DNA of 64,000 bases from Pseudo-nitzschia pungens. Taxonomy: Eukaryota; Bacillariophyta; Bacillariophyceae; Bacillariales; Bacillariaceae. A model generated the notes under the pieces. The model ran no database searches. It was given only the letters and a program-made list of their open reading frames with translations, and was not told the DNA's origin. The translations under genes and the position numbers were made by a program. The stretch is from NCBI GenBank assembly GCA_037355855.1, contig CM074761.1, forward strand, positions 3,739,346 through 3,803,345. Direction: 5' to 3'. Every line of letters starts with the position of its first letter. The stretch's first letter is position 1. Positions 11,861-21,602 of this stretch are shown here, in pieces.

Positions 11861-12610
11861 TCAGAGAGGAGAAACACTGAGAAGCACAAGATCTGGCGAT
11901 CCAGGAAATTCCGTTTGATCTACAATCAAACCAGCTCTTCGTGCTTCCATAGAGAACATATTCCGATTGACCTGTTTCACGGGATCAACGATCACTGCCT
12001 GTCTTTTGGTGCCGGGTTTCGATTCGTTGCAGAGATAATGCTGTATGACGTTGACCAATGGCAAAATACTTCGCTGGTCGTGTAAAATGTCTGCACCCAG
12101 CAACATGTCGTATTCTTGCTGTGGCCAGGTCGAAGGTTTTTGCCAATCCATGCAACATCTCGATACACTAGCCTTAGATCGCTGCAGTTGTACACACGAA
12201 GCATATGCCAGCGACAGAAGCGATTTGTCCCGATCTGTAATCGCTACATGATTGGGTCGTGAGTATTTGCAGGCAACGGCCGACACCATGCCCAGGCCAG
12301 AACCGAGCTCAAGCACATTGCGTTCATCCACTAAGCTTGGGCAATGTGCAATAAGTTGAGAAAGGGCAAAGTTGGATGGACCTTTGTAGTTCCTCCGGGG
12401 TCGCTTTCCACTAGCAGCACTGGTCGAAGAATGGTCGCTAGATTTTCCCGGTATGAATATATCGATTACCTTGTCTTGATAACCTAGATGAACAGTTGAA
12501 ATGGTCTTCAAATCCGATGCCGAGAATGCATCCGCCAATGATGGCATCCCATCCCATGCTGAAGCGAGGGCAAAGATGGCAACGTAGAGTTCTGAACCTG
12601 GTGCTTTCAT
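11861..12610 (-). CDS. METTL/FAM86-type (Methyltransf_16-like) protein methyltransferase
   Basis: A class I SAM-dependent methyltransferase of 249 aa, single exon, ATG at 12610. SAM-binding motif I is VLELGSGLGMVSAVACK (near residue 100), followed by an acidic ITDRD motif II. The post-motif DMLLGADILHD corresponds to the D/E-x-x-Y/D element that marks lysine methyltransferases of the METTL21/FAM86 group. The N-terminus is short and somewhat hydrophobic (LYVAIFALASA) but does not clearly read as a targeting peptide. Target protein unknown; a translation factor or chaperone would be typical of the family (inference). Confidence 0.8.
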   Translation of the reverse strand: MKAPGSELYVAIFALASAWDGMPSLADAFSASDLKTISTVHLGYQDKVIDIFIPGKSSDHSSTSAASGKRPRRNYKGPSNFALSQLIAHCPSLVDERNVLELGSGLGMVSAVACKYSRPNHVAITDRDKSLLSLAYASCVQLQRSKASVSRCCMDWQKPSTWPQQEYDMLLGADILHDQRSILPLVNVIQHYLCNESKPGTKRQAVIVDPVKQVNRNMFSMEARRAGLIVDQTEFPGSPDLVLLSVSPL

Positions 12611-13436
12611 CGTTTAGAATCGACAATCGGTTTGCGTTACTCAATGAAATTGTGGGACTGCGGTATTAGGGAGATATTGTACTCTCTGCCTTGCTGATGC
12701 TGCACAAGAATTCAAGTGGAAAAGAAAAAATGATCATCATGACAGTTTCGAACTTTGATGTGAGGAGGATTATGGGTTTTGCGAGACAGGAGTTCTTCTC
12801 GTGTGATGTCAGACTTTTTTTCTGACGATCGTGATTCGGTTTGCTGTAATACCTAACCTAAATCTTACCTTTTCTTGAACTGGCTTGAACCGGTTAAAAA
12901 CTAATGTGTCAGTATTCCTTCTACGAAGTACAGTGCTCTATGTGTACAGGTAGGACAGTCCTTTTACGAAGTACTTCTATTACGAAGGAATCTTACTTCG
13001 GACGTAGTACGAAGTATTTGTTTTCAACTCAAGAGTGAGTCATAAACCTTAGTTCAGTATTACAAGTATTACTCTATTACGAAGTAAGGTAAGACCTTAC
13101 GAGTGAATCTTACGGTACCGGTAGGGGTAATTACGGTATGTTGTCGAGGGGCGACGTGCCGTCTTTTTTTCTCATGGCAAAAAATACCGGTAGGAACGGA
13201 GAAATAAAAGTCGCACTCTCTTTGTTTTCACCAGCTCCAGTATTTTTGTTCACTAGACCTAAACGGGATGTAAGCATATACATCTTGTCTATTCTGTAAT
13301 CATATGTATTATTAATAATTGTACTTCGTATATATTATCAGACGGGTAAGGTTATGATTCCACGCGCCTTAATATTTTCCCTCTGTTACCACAGTATGTA
13401 TCATAGGAACGAATCAAAAGAACCTGGATATAAGAA
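12611..13436. other. Intergenic spacer rich in TACGAAGTA-type words
   Basis: AT-rich 5' flank of the methyltransferase gene. The 9-mer TACGAAGTA occurs at 12965 and 13008, with close variants at about 13078, alongside CTTACGG and TACCGGTAG words. No coding potential seen. Confidence 0.5.
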
Positions 13437-13735
13437 TGTCAAAAAAACCCGGATGCAGAACTATGTGTTTAATTAAAAAACCGGATGTATAAGTGTCAAA
13501 CAAATCCGGATGTATAATTTTAAATGTCAAACAAACCCGGATGTATGATTTTAAATGTCAAACAAACCCGGATGTATAATTTTAAATGTCAAACAAACCC
13601 GGATGTATAATTTTAAATGTCAAACAAACCCGGATGTATAAGTGTCAAACAAACCCGGATGTATAAGTGTCAAACAAACCCGGATGTATAATTTTAAATG
13701 TCAAACAAACCCGGATGTATAAGTATAAATGTCTG
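13437..13735 (+). repeat. Tandem repeat with alternating 25- and 31-bp units
   Basis: About ten copies of a unit that begins AAACAAACCCGGATGTATAA and ends either GTGTC (25 bp) or TTTTAAATGTC (31 bp). The first copies are degenerate. Units differ mainly by this 6-bp internal variation. The array lies in the divergent spacer upstream of the SGNH-like gene. Neighbouring units are near-identical, so this is a minisatellite and not a CRISPR. Confidence 0.9.
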
Positions 13736-14090
13736 GTTCCTGGACTTTACCCGGTCCTGATGTAATCATATTTATAATATATATACATCATATAAAGCAT
13801 ATGGTACATTTTGGTTCACTCTTGACATCGTCTCTCGTCGGTGTTCTTAAAAATCGCTTGTTTCAAAAATACAAATACTTCAATAATTTTCAAATCCCAG
13901 TGAATGTCGAACCGGAAATAACAAGGTCACCCTCAAAATCTTTCGCAATTCATTAGGAGCACCGGTATTTTGTACTTATATCATTATTCTGCGGTCTTGT
14001 TCATATCTCACCAGCAGACTTCGCATCATTGTTCGATTTACTCTGTTCTGCGATTCTTTTGCGGCATTTTTGATCGACTTCACAACAACC
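13736..14090. other. 5' flank of the SGNH-like gene
   Basis: AT-rich sequence between the minisatellite and the start codon. I see no separate gene; it should contain the promoter and 5' leader. Confidence 0.4.
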
Positions 14091-15767
14091 ATGGATGGAA
14101 CAAAGAACGATACGACCAAGGACGCCGGCCACGTTGAAATGGCTCCATTGACGGCTACGAAGAATACCAAGGATGAGAATGGTTTGAATGATGTCTCTGA
14201 CGACTTGAATCTTTCATCAATCGGTGCACCTTTTGGTAATGCGTGTGCTTTGATGGAAGCTTATGTTTCATATGGTATTAAGTACTCGCCAAGAACTTTC
14301 TGGGCCATTGCTATTTTTCTCCTTATCGTTCCATCATACTACGTCATTGTGGATGTATTCTTCAACCCCATAGAACACTTTGGTGAAATCGGACACGACT
14401 ACTCAAATCTCAACCTTCAGTCGAACTTTGACTCTCAGATGAGGAACATCGACCACTGGTGTTTGGATGGGGACAACGACTCCTGTCAGTGCGAGGATCC
14501 AACTCAGCCGGCTCCCAGACAAGAATTTCGAAGCTGGACAAATGCTCATGCGGGAAATTTGATGCAAATTCAGAACATGATCGATCAAGGTCTCACAAGT
14601 CCAGAAATTGCGTTTCTGGGCGGTAGTGTCATCGAGAAAATGGACGGGAGGTGGTTCGGAGACATCAGAAGCCAAGGTTTGAATGACGTTGCGGAAATCT
14701 TCAACAAGCATTTCGATGGAAAGGATGGATCCATGACAGCAGTTGCGCTTGGAATAGCTGCAGACACGGTACGTCGTACGCCAGTGCTCAAATCCACAAC
14801 GGCCGTCGGGTTAGCGTATGTTGCACATGCCGCGAGGATATCGAGCTATTTATCTTGTTTCTTCTCATCAGTGGATTACAATTGCACGCAATTTTCATCA
14901 TTTCTTGTATACTGAACGACCCTTTCATCGGCGTAGAATCAATCTGTGCTGTGGAGGATTCTGAACGGAGAAATGCCTGATGAATTCAATCCAAAAATTT
15001 GGTGGTTGGAGCTGGGTCTCAATGATTTGGGACGTAGTCACTGCAGTGAAGAAATCGTTGTCATTGGCATTTTGCGCATCGTGGAAGAGATTCGGAAAAG
15101 AAAACCGAATGCCAAGATTGTCATCAACTCCTTATTTCCGATGGCAGATTTGCGCGGTGGTCTAGCACCCACTCAGGCAGATCTTGAACGAAGTTTCGGC
15201 AACAATTTTGAGAAGAGGACGAGAGACCGGTCCCGTGAATCAACTCGCCCTGGACCCCCCAATTCAGCCTCGAATAACGTTCCGCACAATTTCCGTCCTC
15301 GTGAATACGACAGGAAAGATCTTAGGAAGGATAAGAAATGGGACGGAAAAAAGAAGTCGGCAGGTATGCAAGACAAGGAGAAAAGGAATGGCACTCACAG
15401 GGATCGTCGTTTGTTGCGAGAAAGACCTCAGAGAGATGCGGACGGATTCCGCAACCGTTATCGAAATCCTGGGGATCAGAAATTGCTTGATAGAACATAT
15501 CAACACAAATTCAACCCGGTAACAATGCAAACGCGAAGGTTGCCTTTGTGGACATCAATTCGCGCAATCAATACCTCGCTCCTGCGCTTCTCCAAGACGA
15601 ACGACAATGTGTATTTTTTCGATTCCACCCTCATGTTTGCGGAACGAGACGGAACGCAGTACAGGCTCAAAAGAGAGATGATTACTCCAAGGGGCTTGCC
15701 AACGAATAGCGGTTATATCCTGTGGGAAAATGCTGTCGCTACTCGAGCAAAACAGCTTTTGGATTGA
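14091..15767 (+). CDS. Membrane-anchored SGNH/GDSL-hydrolase-fold protein with altered catalytic motif and basic insert
   Basis: A 502-aa type II membrane protein in two exons (14091-14768 and 14937-15767). One membrane segment lies near residues 75-97 (FWAIAIFLLIVPSYYVIVDV), so the bulk would be luminal or extracellular. SGNH blocks: EIAFLGGSVIE (the Ser of GxS kept), ALGIAADTNQSVLWRI across the intron, then LELGLNDLGRS (GxND). The terminal block that normally reads DGLHPT..GY is here RGLPTNSGYILWE, lacking both the Asp and the His of the catalytic dyad. Between blocks III and V sits an insert of about 110 residues packed with Arg, Lys and Asp. Either an inactive binding protein or an enzyme with relocated catalytic residues; function unknown. 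Confidence 0.72.
14769..14936 (+). other. Intron of the SGNH-like gene
   Basis: Donor GTACGT after GACACG and acceptor GCGTAG before AATCAATCT. Splicing joins the conserved GIAADT and NQSVLWRI segments, as in PAF-acetylhydrolase-type SGNH proteins. Confidence 0.85.
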
Positions 15768-16804
15768 ACTTGGCAAATGGTGATTTATTTGTTGTATCGA
15801 AACTCGCGTGCTTGGAAGAAGTTGGAGGGATGATACACCCCTCCTTTTTTGGGACATTTTATTGCTTGGCCGACACGATCTTCAATTAGAACCTTCTTGC
15901 CTACAACGTAATGGTGTGCTTTCGTGCAAATCGATGCAAGGAAAGGGGTGCAGTGCACGTACCGGTACATATTGGATAAATACGAAAAGAGCTGCGTTGG
16001 CACGTTGAGATCTCGGAAGATTTGCAAATGGTTCATTGACAATTCGTTAGGAAGACGTTAGTGACGTTTTATTCATTTATTTTACCAGACAGTATTTCAG
16101 ATGTGGACTGGTGACTTTGAGCTAGAAGGCACCACATGCAACATGCAATATGTAGAACACAGCACGAGTACAATTATTTAGTAATTACCCAAAACATTAT
16201 TACTCGCGCCAAGAAATCTCAAAGCAGTTGCTTGAAGAATCTTATCGTCGACAAGTGCACAGCATTCAACCAGAGTCAAGACGAATTCATCATCATCACC
16301 ATCTCAACCAATCTATGTTGAAGGGATAGTATAGCAGAGGAATGAGAAACAAACGATTCTCATTGATCTACGAGCTTGTTCATAGAATGACTTCCAAAGT
16401 GTTGAGTTGTGTGAGTGTGTGCGTCGTCCATTAGATGGATATGCATGGTGGCTATTACTAGTATTATCATGATGAATCACAACAGTGGCAGGATTCGAGC
16501 AACAGGAGGTGCCTTTTTGCTTGCTGAACAAGGAACTAGTAGAAGTACGTCCTATTGCGTGACCAATTCCGAAGTACGAAGTATCTGGGTACCAGGACCT
16601 ATTCATGATGTCGCTGCAAAACAGTGTAGTAGCAGTAAGATTAGACTGAAAAGCGTTTGTTGCTTGCGAGGATCCTGCTCCTTTTCAAGCTCTGAGAGGT
16701 AAGGAAGAAAGGAGGACTACATCAGTACGTTCGAAGATAGTTGCGCACAGTAGAGGTGAGACGTGCAACTTCCATGTTCATTTCGAAAGGAAAGCCGAAA
16801 AACA
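15768..16804. other. Intergenic spacer left of the inverted-repeat element
   Basis: 3' flank of the SGNH-like gene followed by AT-rich sequence with a TACGAAGTA word near 16573. Only short frames, none supported. Confidence 0.5.
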
Positions 16805-17209
16805 ATACTACGAGTCCGATAACAATTGAGACTGGTCGAGTTATGCGCCCAAAATGAACTGAATATTCCTGAACCAAACTGGAACGTGCAGGGAAGGTGC
16901 CAAAAAATTATTCTTTAGTAGAGAAATTGTTCTAACCTCTTATGGTATGCTATTTTGTTAGTGGAAACCCCACGTTTGAGTGCCTTACTAAACTCTACCA
17001 AAACTCACTTTTTTTGACAATAACGAGAATACAAGACAAGAACACCTTGACCATGGTGAGTCCGGCAGATACCAGAGCCAAAGCGCGTAGCAAACTGCAA
17101 CTTAGTAGGGAATAAGCAGCAAACAGCGAGCGATGCTAACAGCGAGTGGTTTTGCTAGGTCTGACGCGTTGATTTAGCAGCAATGCATCGATATAATACA
17201 GGGGGGGGG
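16805..17209 (+). repeat. Left terminal inverted repeat of the element
   Basis: Reverse complement of about 19975-20369. The outer half is almost identical to the right arm. The inner half carries small deletions and rearrangements, including loss of the frame that stays open in the right arm. It ends in ATATAATACA followed by a G tract. Confidence 0.9.
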
Positions 17210-17302
17210 GAGCTCATGGCCATGCCCGACGTCGACGGGGCCCTGGTGGGGGGCGCCTCGCTGACGGCGGACGGGTTTTCGCGCATTGTGGACGGAGCCG
17301 AG
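17210..17302 (+). pseudogene. Captured triosephosphate isomerase C-terminal fragment
   Basis: About 31 codons reading ELMAMPDVDGALVGGASL followed by TADGFSRIVDGA. This is the C-terminal phosphate-binding strand and helix of TIM (GxLVGGASL). The upstream part of the enzyme is absent, and sequence of unrelated character follows. It begins immediately inside the left inverted repeat, after a run of G. GC-rich compared with the rest of the element. Confidence 0.85.
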
Positions 17303-17382
17303 TCGTCGTCGGCGTCATCATCGGCGTTTTCGTCGTCCTCTTCCGCGACCGGGGGCCCGGCCGCCCGGCAGGTCTATCCCCC

Positions 17383-17765
17383 ACGGCCCTCGAGGTGGTC
17401 CCCTGCAAGAACGTTCTGGGAGAGTCCCCCGTTTGGTCCGTCCGGGACCAGGCCCTCTACTGGATCTCCGCTCCGGAAGAAGAGGTCTGGGCCTGGAACC
17501 TGGTTGATCCTCCCTACTCTCCCACACACTGTTTTGCGATCGCCCCGAGCAGCGGGTGACGACGCCCACCGGGAGGGAAACCTGGTCATCAGCATGTACA
17601 ACAACTACCACCGAGCGGGAGCCTCGGAGGGGGCCAACAACTGCGGACTCTACCCGGCTCTCCATGCACACAGACCCTCCTCCCCCTCTTTCCCCCCAAC
17701 TACCGATACCGGGTCTCCAACTGCATCTCCTTTTCTCCCGACGGAAGGACCATGTACTTTTGTTG
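17383..17765 (+). pseudogene. Captured SMP-30/gluconolactonase-like fragment, frame-broken
   Basis: Three consecutive family segments in the same orientation but in different frames. They are NVLGESPVWSVRDQALYW (near 17409-17465), REGNLVISMYNNYHRAG (near 17570-17620) and YRVSNCISFSPDGRTMYF (17701-17760). These match the LGE.PVW..ALYW, DREGN and SFSPDGRTMYF blocks of the SMP-30/regucalcin beta-propeller. The frame order 1-2-1 shows internal indels, and a stop follows MYFC. A dead gene piece carried by the transposon. The host parent gene is not in this window. Confidence 0.85.
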
Positions 17766-18930
17766 ATTGTTCTTGCTGGAGACAAGGTGTGTTTTTTAGA
17801 TGATTGTACCGGTCGATCCGGATGTCCGGCAGCTCGTGGTTGGGATTTGGATGTGGATCCGAATTGTTCGACACCCCATTCGCATCGGAATTCGAATCGG
17901 CGTCGGACCGGGTGTCGGAATGCGAAATTGCATCCGTGTTGCACCCTTCGTTGTTGGACCGCGACGGAGATACGGCCCGCGCCGCCGACGGCCCGGGGCT
18001 GTCGTGATCGGCTGCGCCGTTGCCGCTGGGATCCCCGTTCAGAGCACCGCCGTTGTCCGCGATTGTTGCTGCGCCCGCTTTTTCTTCTTCTCGACGTTGG
18101 CGTAGTGGCAGCGAAACCTTCCCCACTTCAAAGTCTCTGCCTTCTGCCGGAGGTGCCGTGGCCAACGAAGGAACGAAGGAAGGAAGGAAGGAAGGAAACG
18201 AATCGGTGTATATTGTCTACTGCTGTATATTGTCGCGTCATTGTAGATTGTTGCGTTGTAATAGATTGTCGTGTTGTAGTATATTGTCGATTGCTTGCTG
18301 CAGTGTTTTGATGTTACCATCAGCAAAATTATGAGCTGCTGTTTGCTGGAGTGGATCGATCCACTCGTGTTTCGTATTTCCGACTTTCATGTACCGGTAT
18401 GTTCGATATCCAGACATGTAGAGCTACAATAGCTAAAGAGAGGTCCAACACCTCTGAGTCCCAGCAGTTCTTCTATACTTTGCGGCGCCTGTCGACTTCA
18501 ATCCCAGGAGTTGACGCGTCCGCCGACTTCAGTCCCAGCAGTTCTTCTATACTTTGCGGCGCCGGTAGACTTCAATCCCAGCATCTAGACGTCCAAGGTT
18601 TTCTATTGTACCTATGTTCGATATCCACCAATTGAGATGGATATAATCGATTCCGACAAGTGTTTGATACTTAAGACGTGGGAGTGACGTGGGAGTGACA
18701 CTGCCGGCTGTGCTATTGGTATAAAATCGAAAACCTATTACAAATAAACTGGAGCAAACTGGAGCAACGCTAATTCATTATTTCTATTTTTGCAACTTGC
18801 AAAAGCAGATCCACTAAACTACCACTAAGAAATACAACCAAAATCAACAATTGACAATCGACAATGGTGGTAGGGACACTGGACACGCACGCTGGAGACG
18901 TGACAATCAACTGGTGGAGACGCGACAATT
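17766..18930. other. Element interior: low-complexity and possible third captured fragment
   Basis: On the minus strand, a frame starting at ATG 18163 reads a polar, Ser/Asn/Asp-rich peptide (MATAPPAEGRDFEVGK...). It could be the N-terminus of another captured gene, but I recognise no family. A GGAA run lies near 18170-18195, and a 25-bp direct repeat (CAGTTCTTCTATACTTTGCG) occurs at about 18457-18476 and 18539-18558. Confidence 0.45.
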
Positions 18931-19990
18931 GACTCCCCCTGTAGATCAACGCGTTGCTGCTGTCCCCTGTATTATCGATGCTTTGCTGCTGTCCCCTGTA
19001 TTATCGACGCTTTGCTGCTGCTTGCTACTTGCTGTCCCCCACTGCTGTATCGCTTTTATCTTGGCTGCGCTAAAGAGAAAGTGTCGAACCCAGCAAAACC
19101 CCTGTACGTTATTTGCTGCTCGCTGCTCGCTGCTTGCTGTCCCCCCCCTGTAATATCGACGCTATGCTGCTGCTCGCTGCTGTATCGATTTTATCTTGGC
19201 TGAGCTAGGGTATCTCTTTAGAGTACAATAACAATGTGTCGGACCTAGCAAAACCCCATACGGTAGTCGCTGCTTGCTGTCCCCCCCATGTACCGACGCG
19301 TTGCTGCTGCTCGCTGTATTGATTTCATCCAGGGCGATGCTAGGGTACCTTTTTACAGTACATAACCCACGTGTCGGACTTAGCAACAAAACCCCATACG
19401 TTATTCGCTGCTCGCTGTTTGCTGCTTGCTGTCCCCTGTTATTCGCTGCTTGCTGCTCCCCTGTATATCGACGCGATGCTGCTGCCTGCTGCTTGCTGCT
19501 CCCCTGTGTGCTATCGACGCAATGCTGCTGCCTGCTGTCCCCCCTGTATTATCGACGCGTTGCTGCTTGCTGTCCCCCCCTTGTATTATCGACGCGTTGC
19601 TGCTGCTTGCTGCTTGTTGTCCCCCCCTTGTATCGAAGCGTTGCTGCTTGCTGTCCCCCCCTTGTATTATCGACGCGTTGCTGCTGCTTGCTGTCCCCCC
19701 CCTGTATTATCGACGCGTTGCTGATTGCTTTATTATCGACGCGTTGCTGCTTGCTGCTTGCTGCCCCCCCTGTATTATCGACGCGTTGCTGCTTGCTGCC
19801 CCTCCCTGTATTATCAACGCGTTGCTGCTTGCCGTGTATCAACGCTTTGCTGCTTGCTGCTCCCCTGTATTATCGACGCGTTGCTGCTGCTTGCTGCTGC
19901 TTGCTGTCCCCCTTGTATTATCGACGCGTTGCTGCTTGCTTTATTATCGACGCGTTGCTGCTGCTTGCTGTCCCCCCCTGTATTATATCG
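18931..19990 (+). repeat. Subterminal tandem array inside the element
   Basis: Some 20 or more units of about 35-45 bp built around TGTATTATCGACGCGTTGCT, a TGCTGCTTGCTG stretch and a C tract. The core TATTATCGACGCGTT is the same motif as the inner end of both inverted repeats (ATATAATACA / GACGCGTTGA). The array therefore looks like amplification of the repeat's inner edge. All long frames across it are products of this repetition. Confidence 0.9.
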
Positions 19991-20369
19991 ACGCGTTGAA
20001 ACCACTCGTTGTTAGCATCGCTCGCTGTTGACCTAACTCCCTGCTAAGTTGCAGTTTGCGACGCGCTTTGGCTCTGCTGGTATCTGCCGGATCCACCACC
20101 ATGGTCAAGCTGTTCGGTATGTGTTCTCGTTATTCTGATGCAAGGAACTGTGTTGTCAAAAAAATGAACGATTTTGAAGAGTTTAGTAAGGCACTCAAAC
20201 GTGGGGTTTCCACTAACAAAATAGCATACTATAAGAGGTTAGAACAATTTCTCTACTAAAGAATAATTTTTTGGCACCTTCCCTGCACGTTCCAGTTTGG
20301 TTCAGGAATATTCAGTTCATTTTGGGCGCATAACTCGACCAGTCTCAATTGTTATCGGACTCGTAGTAT
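19975..20369 (-). repeat. Right terminal inverted repeat of the element
   Basis: Pairs with the left arm. It contains an intact small frame reading outward (20101-20259), whereas the left arm's copy is broken. The outer end reads GGACTCGTAGTAT, then unrelated sequence. Confidence 0.9.
20101..20259 (+). CDS. Small outward-facing frame in the right inverted repeat
   Basis: A 52-codon frame from ATG (in an ACCACC-ATGG context) beginning MVKLFGMCSRYSD and ending YKRLEQFLY. The codon region TTCG-GTATGT could also be a donor site, so the ATG might start a short exon. In the left arm the same start is kept (MVKVFLSC) but an early stop follows. I recognise no family. It may be a remnant of the parental element's gene or a chance frame. 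Confidence 0.3.
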   Translation: MVKLFGMCSRYSDARNCVVKKMNDFEEFSKALKRGVSTNKIAYYKRLEQFLY

Positions 20370-20484
20370 CCGACAAATAACCAAACTACAATACCACGGG
20401 GGTCGGTGCTGCCGTACCTAGAATGAATTGGATGAAAGTGAAAGAATATTATTATTTGTGGCATAGCACCTTTTGTTTGCAGCA

Positions 20485-21602
20485 ATGATCATCGGTCCGT
20501 TGTTCACGCTTCGACTAAAGGGCATGATTTGCCCCTGTTGCGAAGGGTCGGAAAACAAGAGTGCGAGGCAGAGTCTCCAAAATTTCAACCGTCTCGGCAC
20601 GAGGTGAGTGTTGGTTTCCCCGTCTTGAGTCAGAACCGATGGGAGATTGTCGATGGATTCGACCCGCTCACGCACGGATCCGTTTGGTTTGAACCCATCC
20701 ACTGGTTTGGAACATGCAATAACAATCAATCAATCAATCAATCAATCAATGAAAGAGTGACCTGGCACACCGCCGCAAAGCGGAGCGCAAAGAAAGCCGC
20801 GGCGGGATTTATGCAGAGCATGTTCGGACGGAGCAACAACAACAACAACAACGACAGCGGCGAAACCGACGGAGAAGCGACAACACTGTCTCAGGTAAAA
20901 TTGGTCGATGCGACCAAGGAATCGATCAATCACGGGGATCCATATCCGGAATTGCAGATCTGTCCGCAGAAGAAGCAGCAGCAGCAGCAATCCGATATCG
21001 ACACCATCGGTGATGGACCTTTGCAACGAAGCTCGGCAATGTCGTTTCAACTCGACATTCCGCTCCACCACATCCAGCGCGTCGAATCGGAAAGCACGCT
21101 CATGATTGTGATATATACAAAAGACGTGCACGCAATAGACGAAAAGAAGGCCGGGACCGAAAAAGAGGCGGCCCGATTGACCTTTCGGTCGTCCGACGAT
21201 CGCGATGCTGCTTGCCTGGATCTGAAGGTTCTGGTCGAATGGAACAAGCACCGGCAACCGGAAATAGAGGAGGATTTGCCGGCGGATGGGATTCGAAACC
21301 GTGCTCAAAAGGCCGCCCATTTTGCGAAACGCGAAATCGAAATGCGAGAAAAGAAGAGAGACAGAGAGCGACGAAAAGCAGAACACATGTCCAGCATGGC
21401 TTCGGGAGGATTGAAGGTAGGTGGCAGGACACGGCCCACTACGGTTCGTTTCACGCATCGAGCACTGCGACCAAACAAACGCATTTGCTCTCCGTTCCTG
21501 TATCATTCTCGAAGCTCAAACACTGTTTTTTTTGTTTTGTTTTGATCTCTTTTCGTACAACAGTACACGGCTATGGCCATGGCCAATCAAAGCATTACTT
21601 GA
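20485..21602 (+). CDS. Conserved hypothetical protein, PH-like core with C-terminal basic coiled region
   Basis: Three-exon model: 20485-20603, 20786-21416, 21564-21602, giving 262 aa with all phases matching. The N-terminus carries a CPCC motif. It is followed by an Asn run (GRSNNNNNND), a Gln run, and a core with strands around FQLDIPLHHIQRVE and LMIVIYTKDVHAI that looks like a PH-type barrel. Then come DDRDAACLDLKVLVEW, a charged helix AKREIEMREKKRDRERRKAE, and the C-terminus GGLKYTAMAMANQSIT created by splicing. The first intron is less certain: acceptor GCGGAG at 20785 was chosen because it is the one that keeps phase. Starts 116 bp right of the transposon. Function unknown. Confidence 0.62.

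Larger units (their letters stand above)
16805..20369. mobile_element. Non-autonomous DNA transposon with about 400-bp inverted repeats and captured host gene pieces (Pack-type)
   Basis: A 3.56-kb unit bounded by long terminal inverted repeats starting ATACTACGAGTCCGATAAC. The outer roughly 190 bp of the two arms differ at a single visible position (TATGG versus TATAG), so insertion or homogenisation is recent. The interior has no transposase-like frame. Instead it holds a GC-rich block with fragments of a triosephosphate isomerase gene and an SMP-30/gluconolactonase gene, a low-complexity middle, and a tandem array of about 1 kb next to the right arm. I could not find a clear target-site duplication: the left flank ends in AAAAACA and the right begins with CCGACAAAT. 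Superfamily is open; the architecture resembles Pack-MULE or foldback elements (inference). Confidence 0.88.

Noticed and set aside
13437..13735. CRISPR-like regular repeat
   Set aside because: The whole unit repeats with no unique spacers, and the genome is eukaryotic; it is a minisatellite.
17318..17944. Minus-strand frame of 208 codons in the element
   Set aside because: Antisense to the SMP-30 piece; Arg/Gly-rich with no recognisable motif.
19274..20031. Leu/Cys/Ala-rich frames of 100-240 codons in the transposon
   Set aside because: Products of the subterminal tandem array; the same stretch is open in several frames at once.
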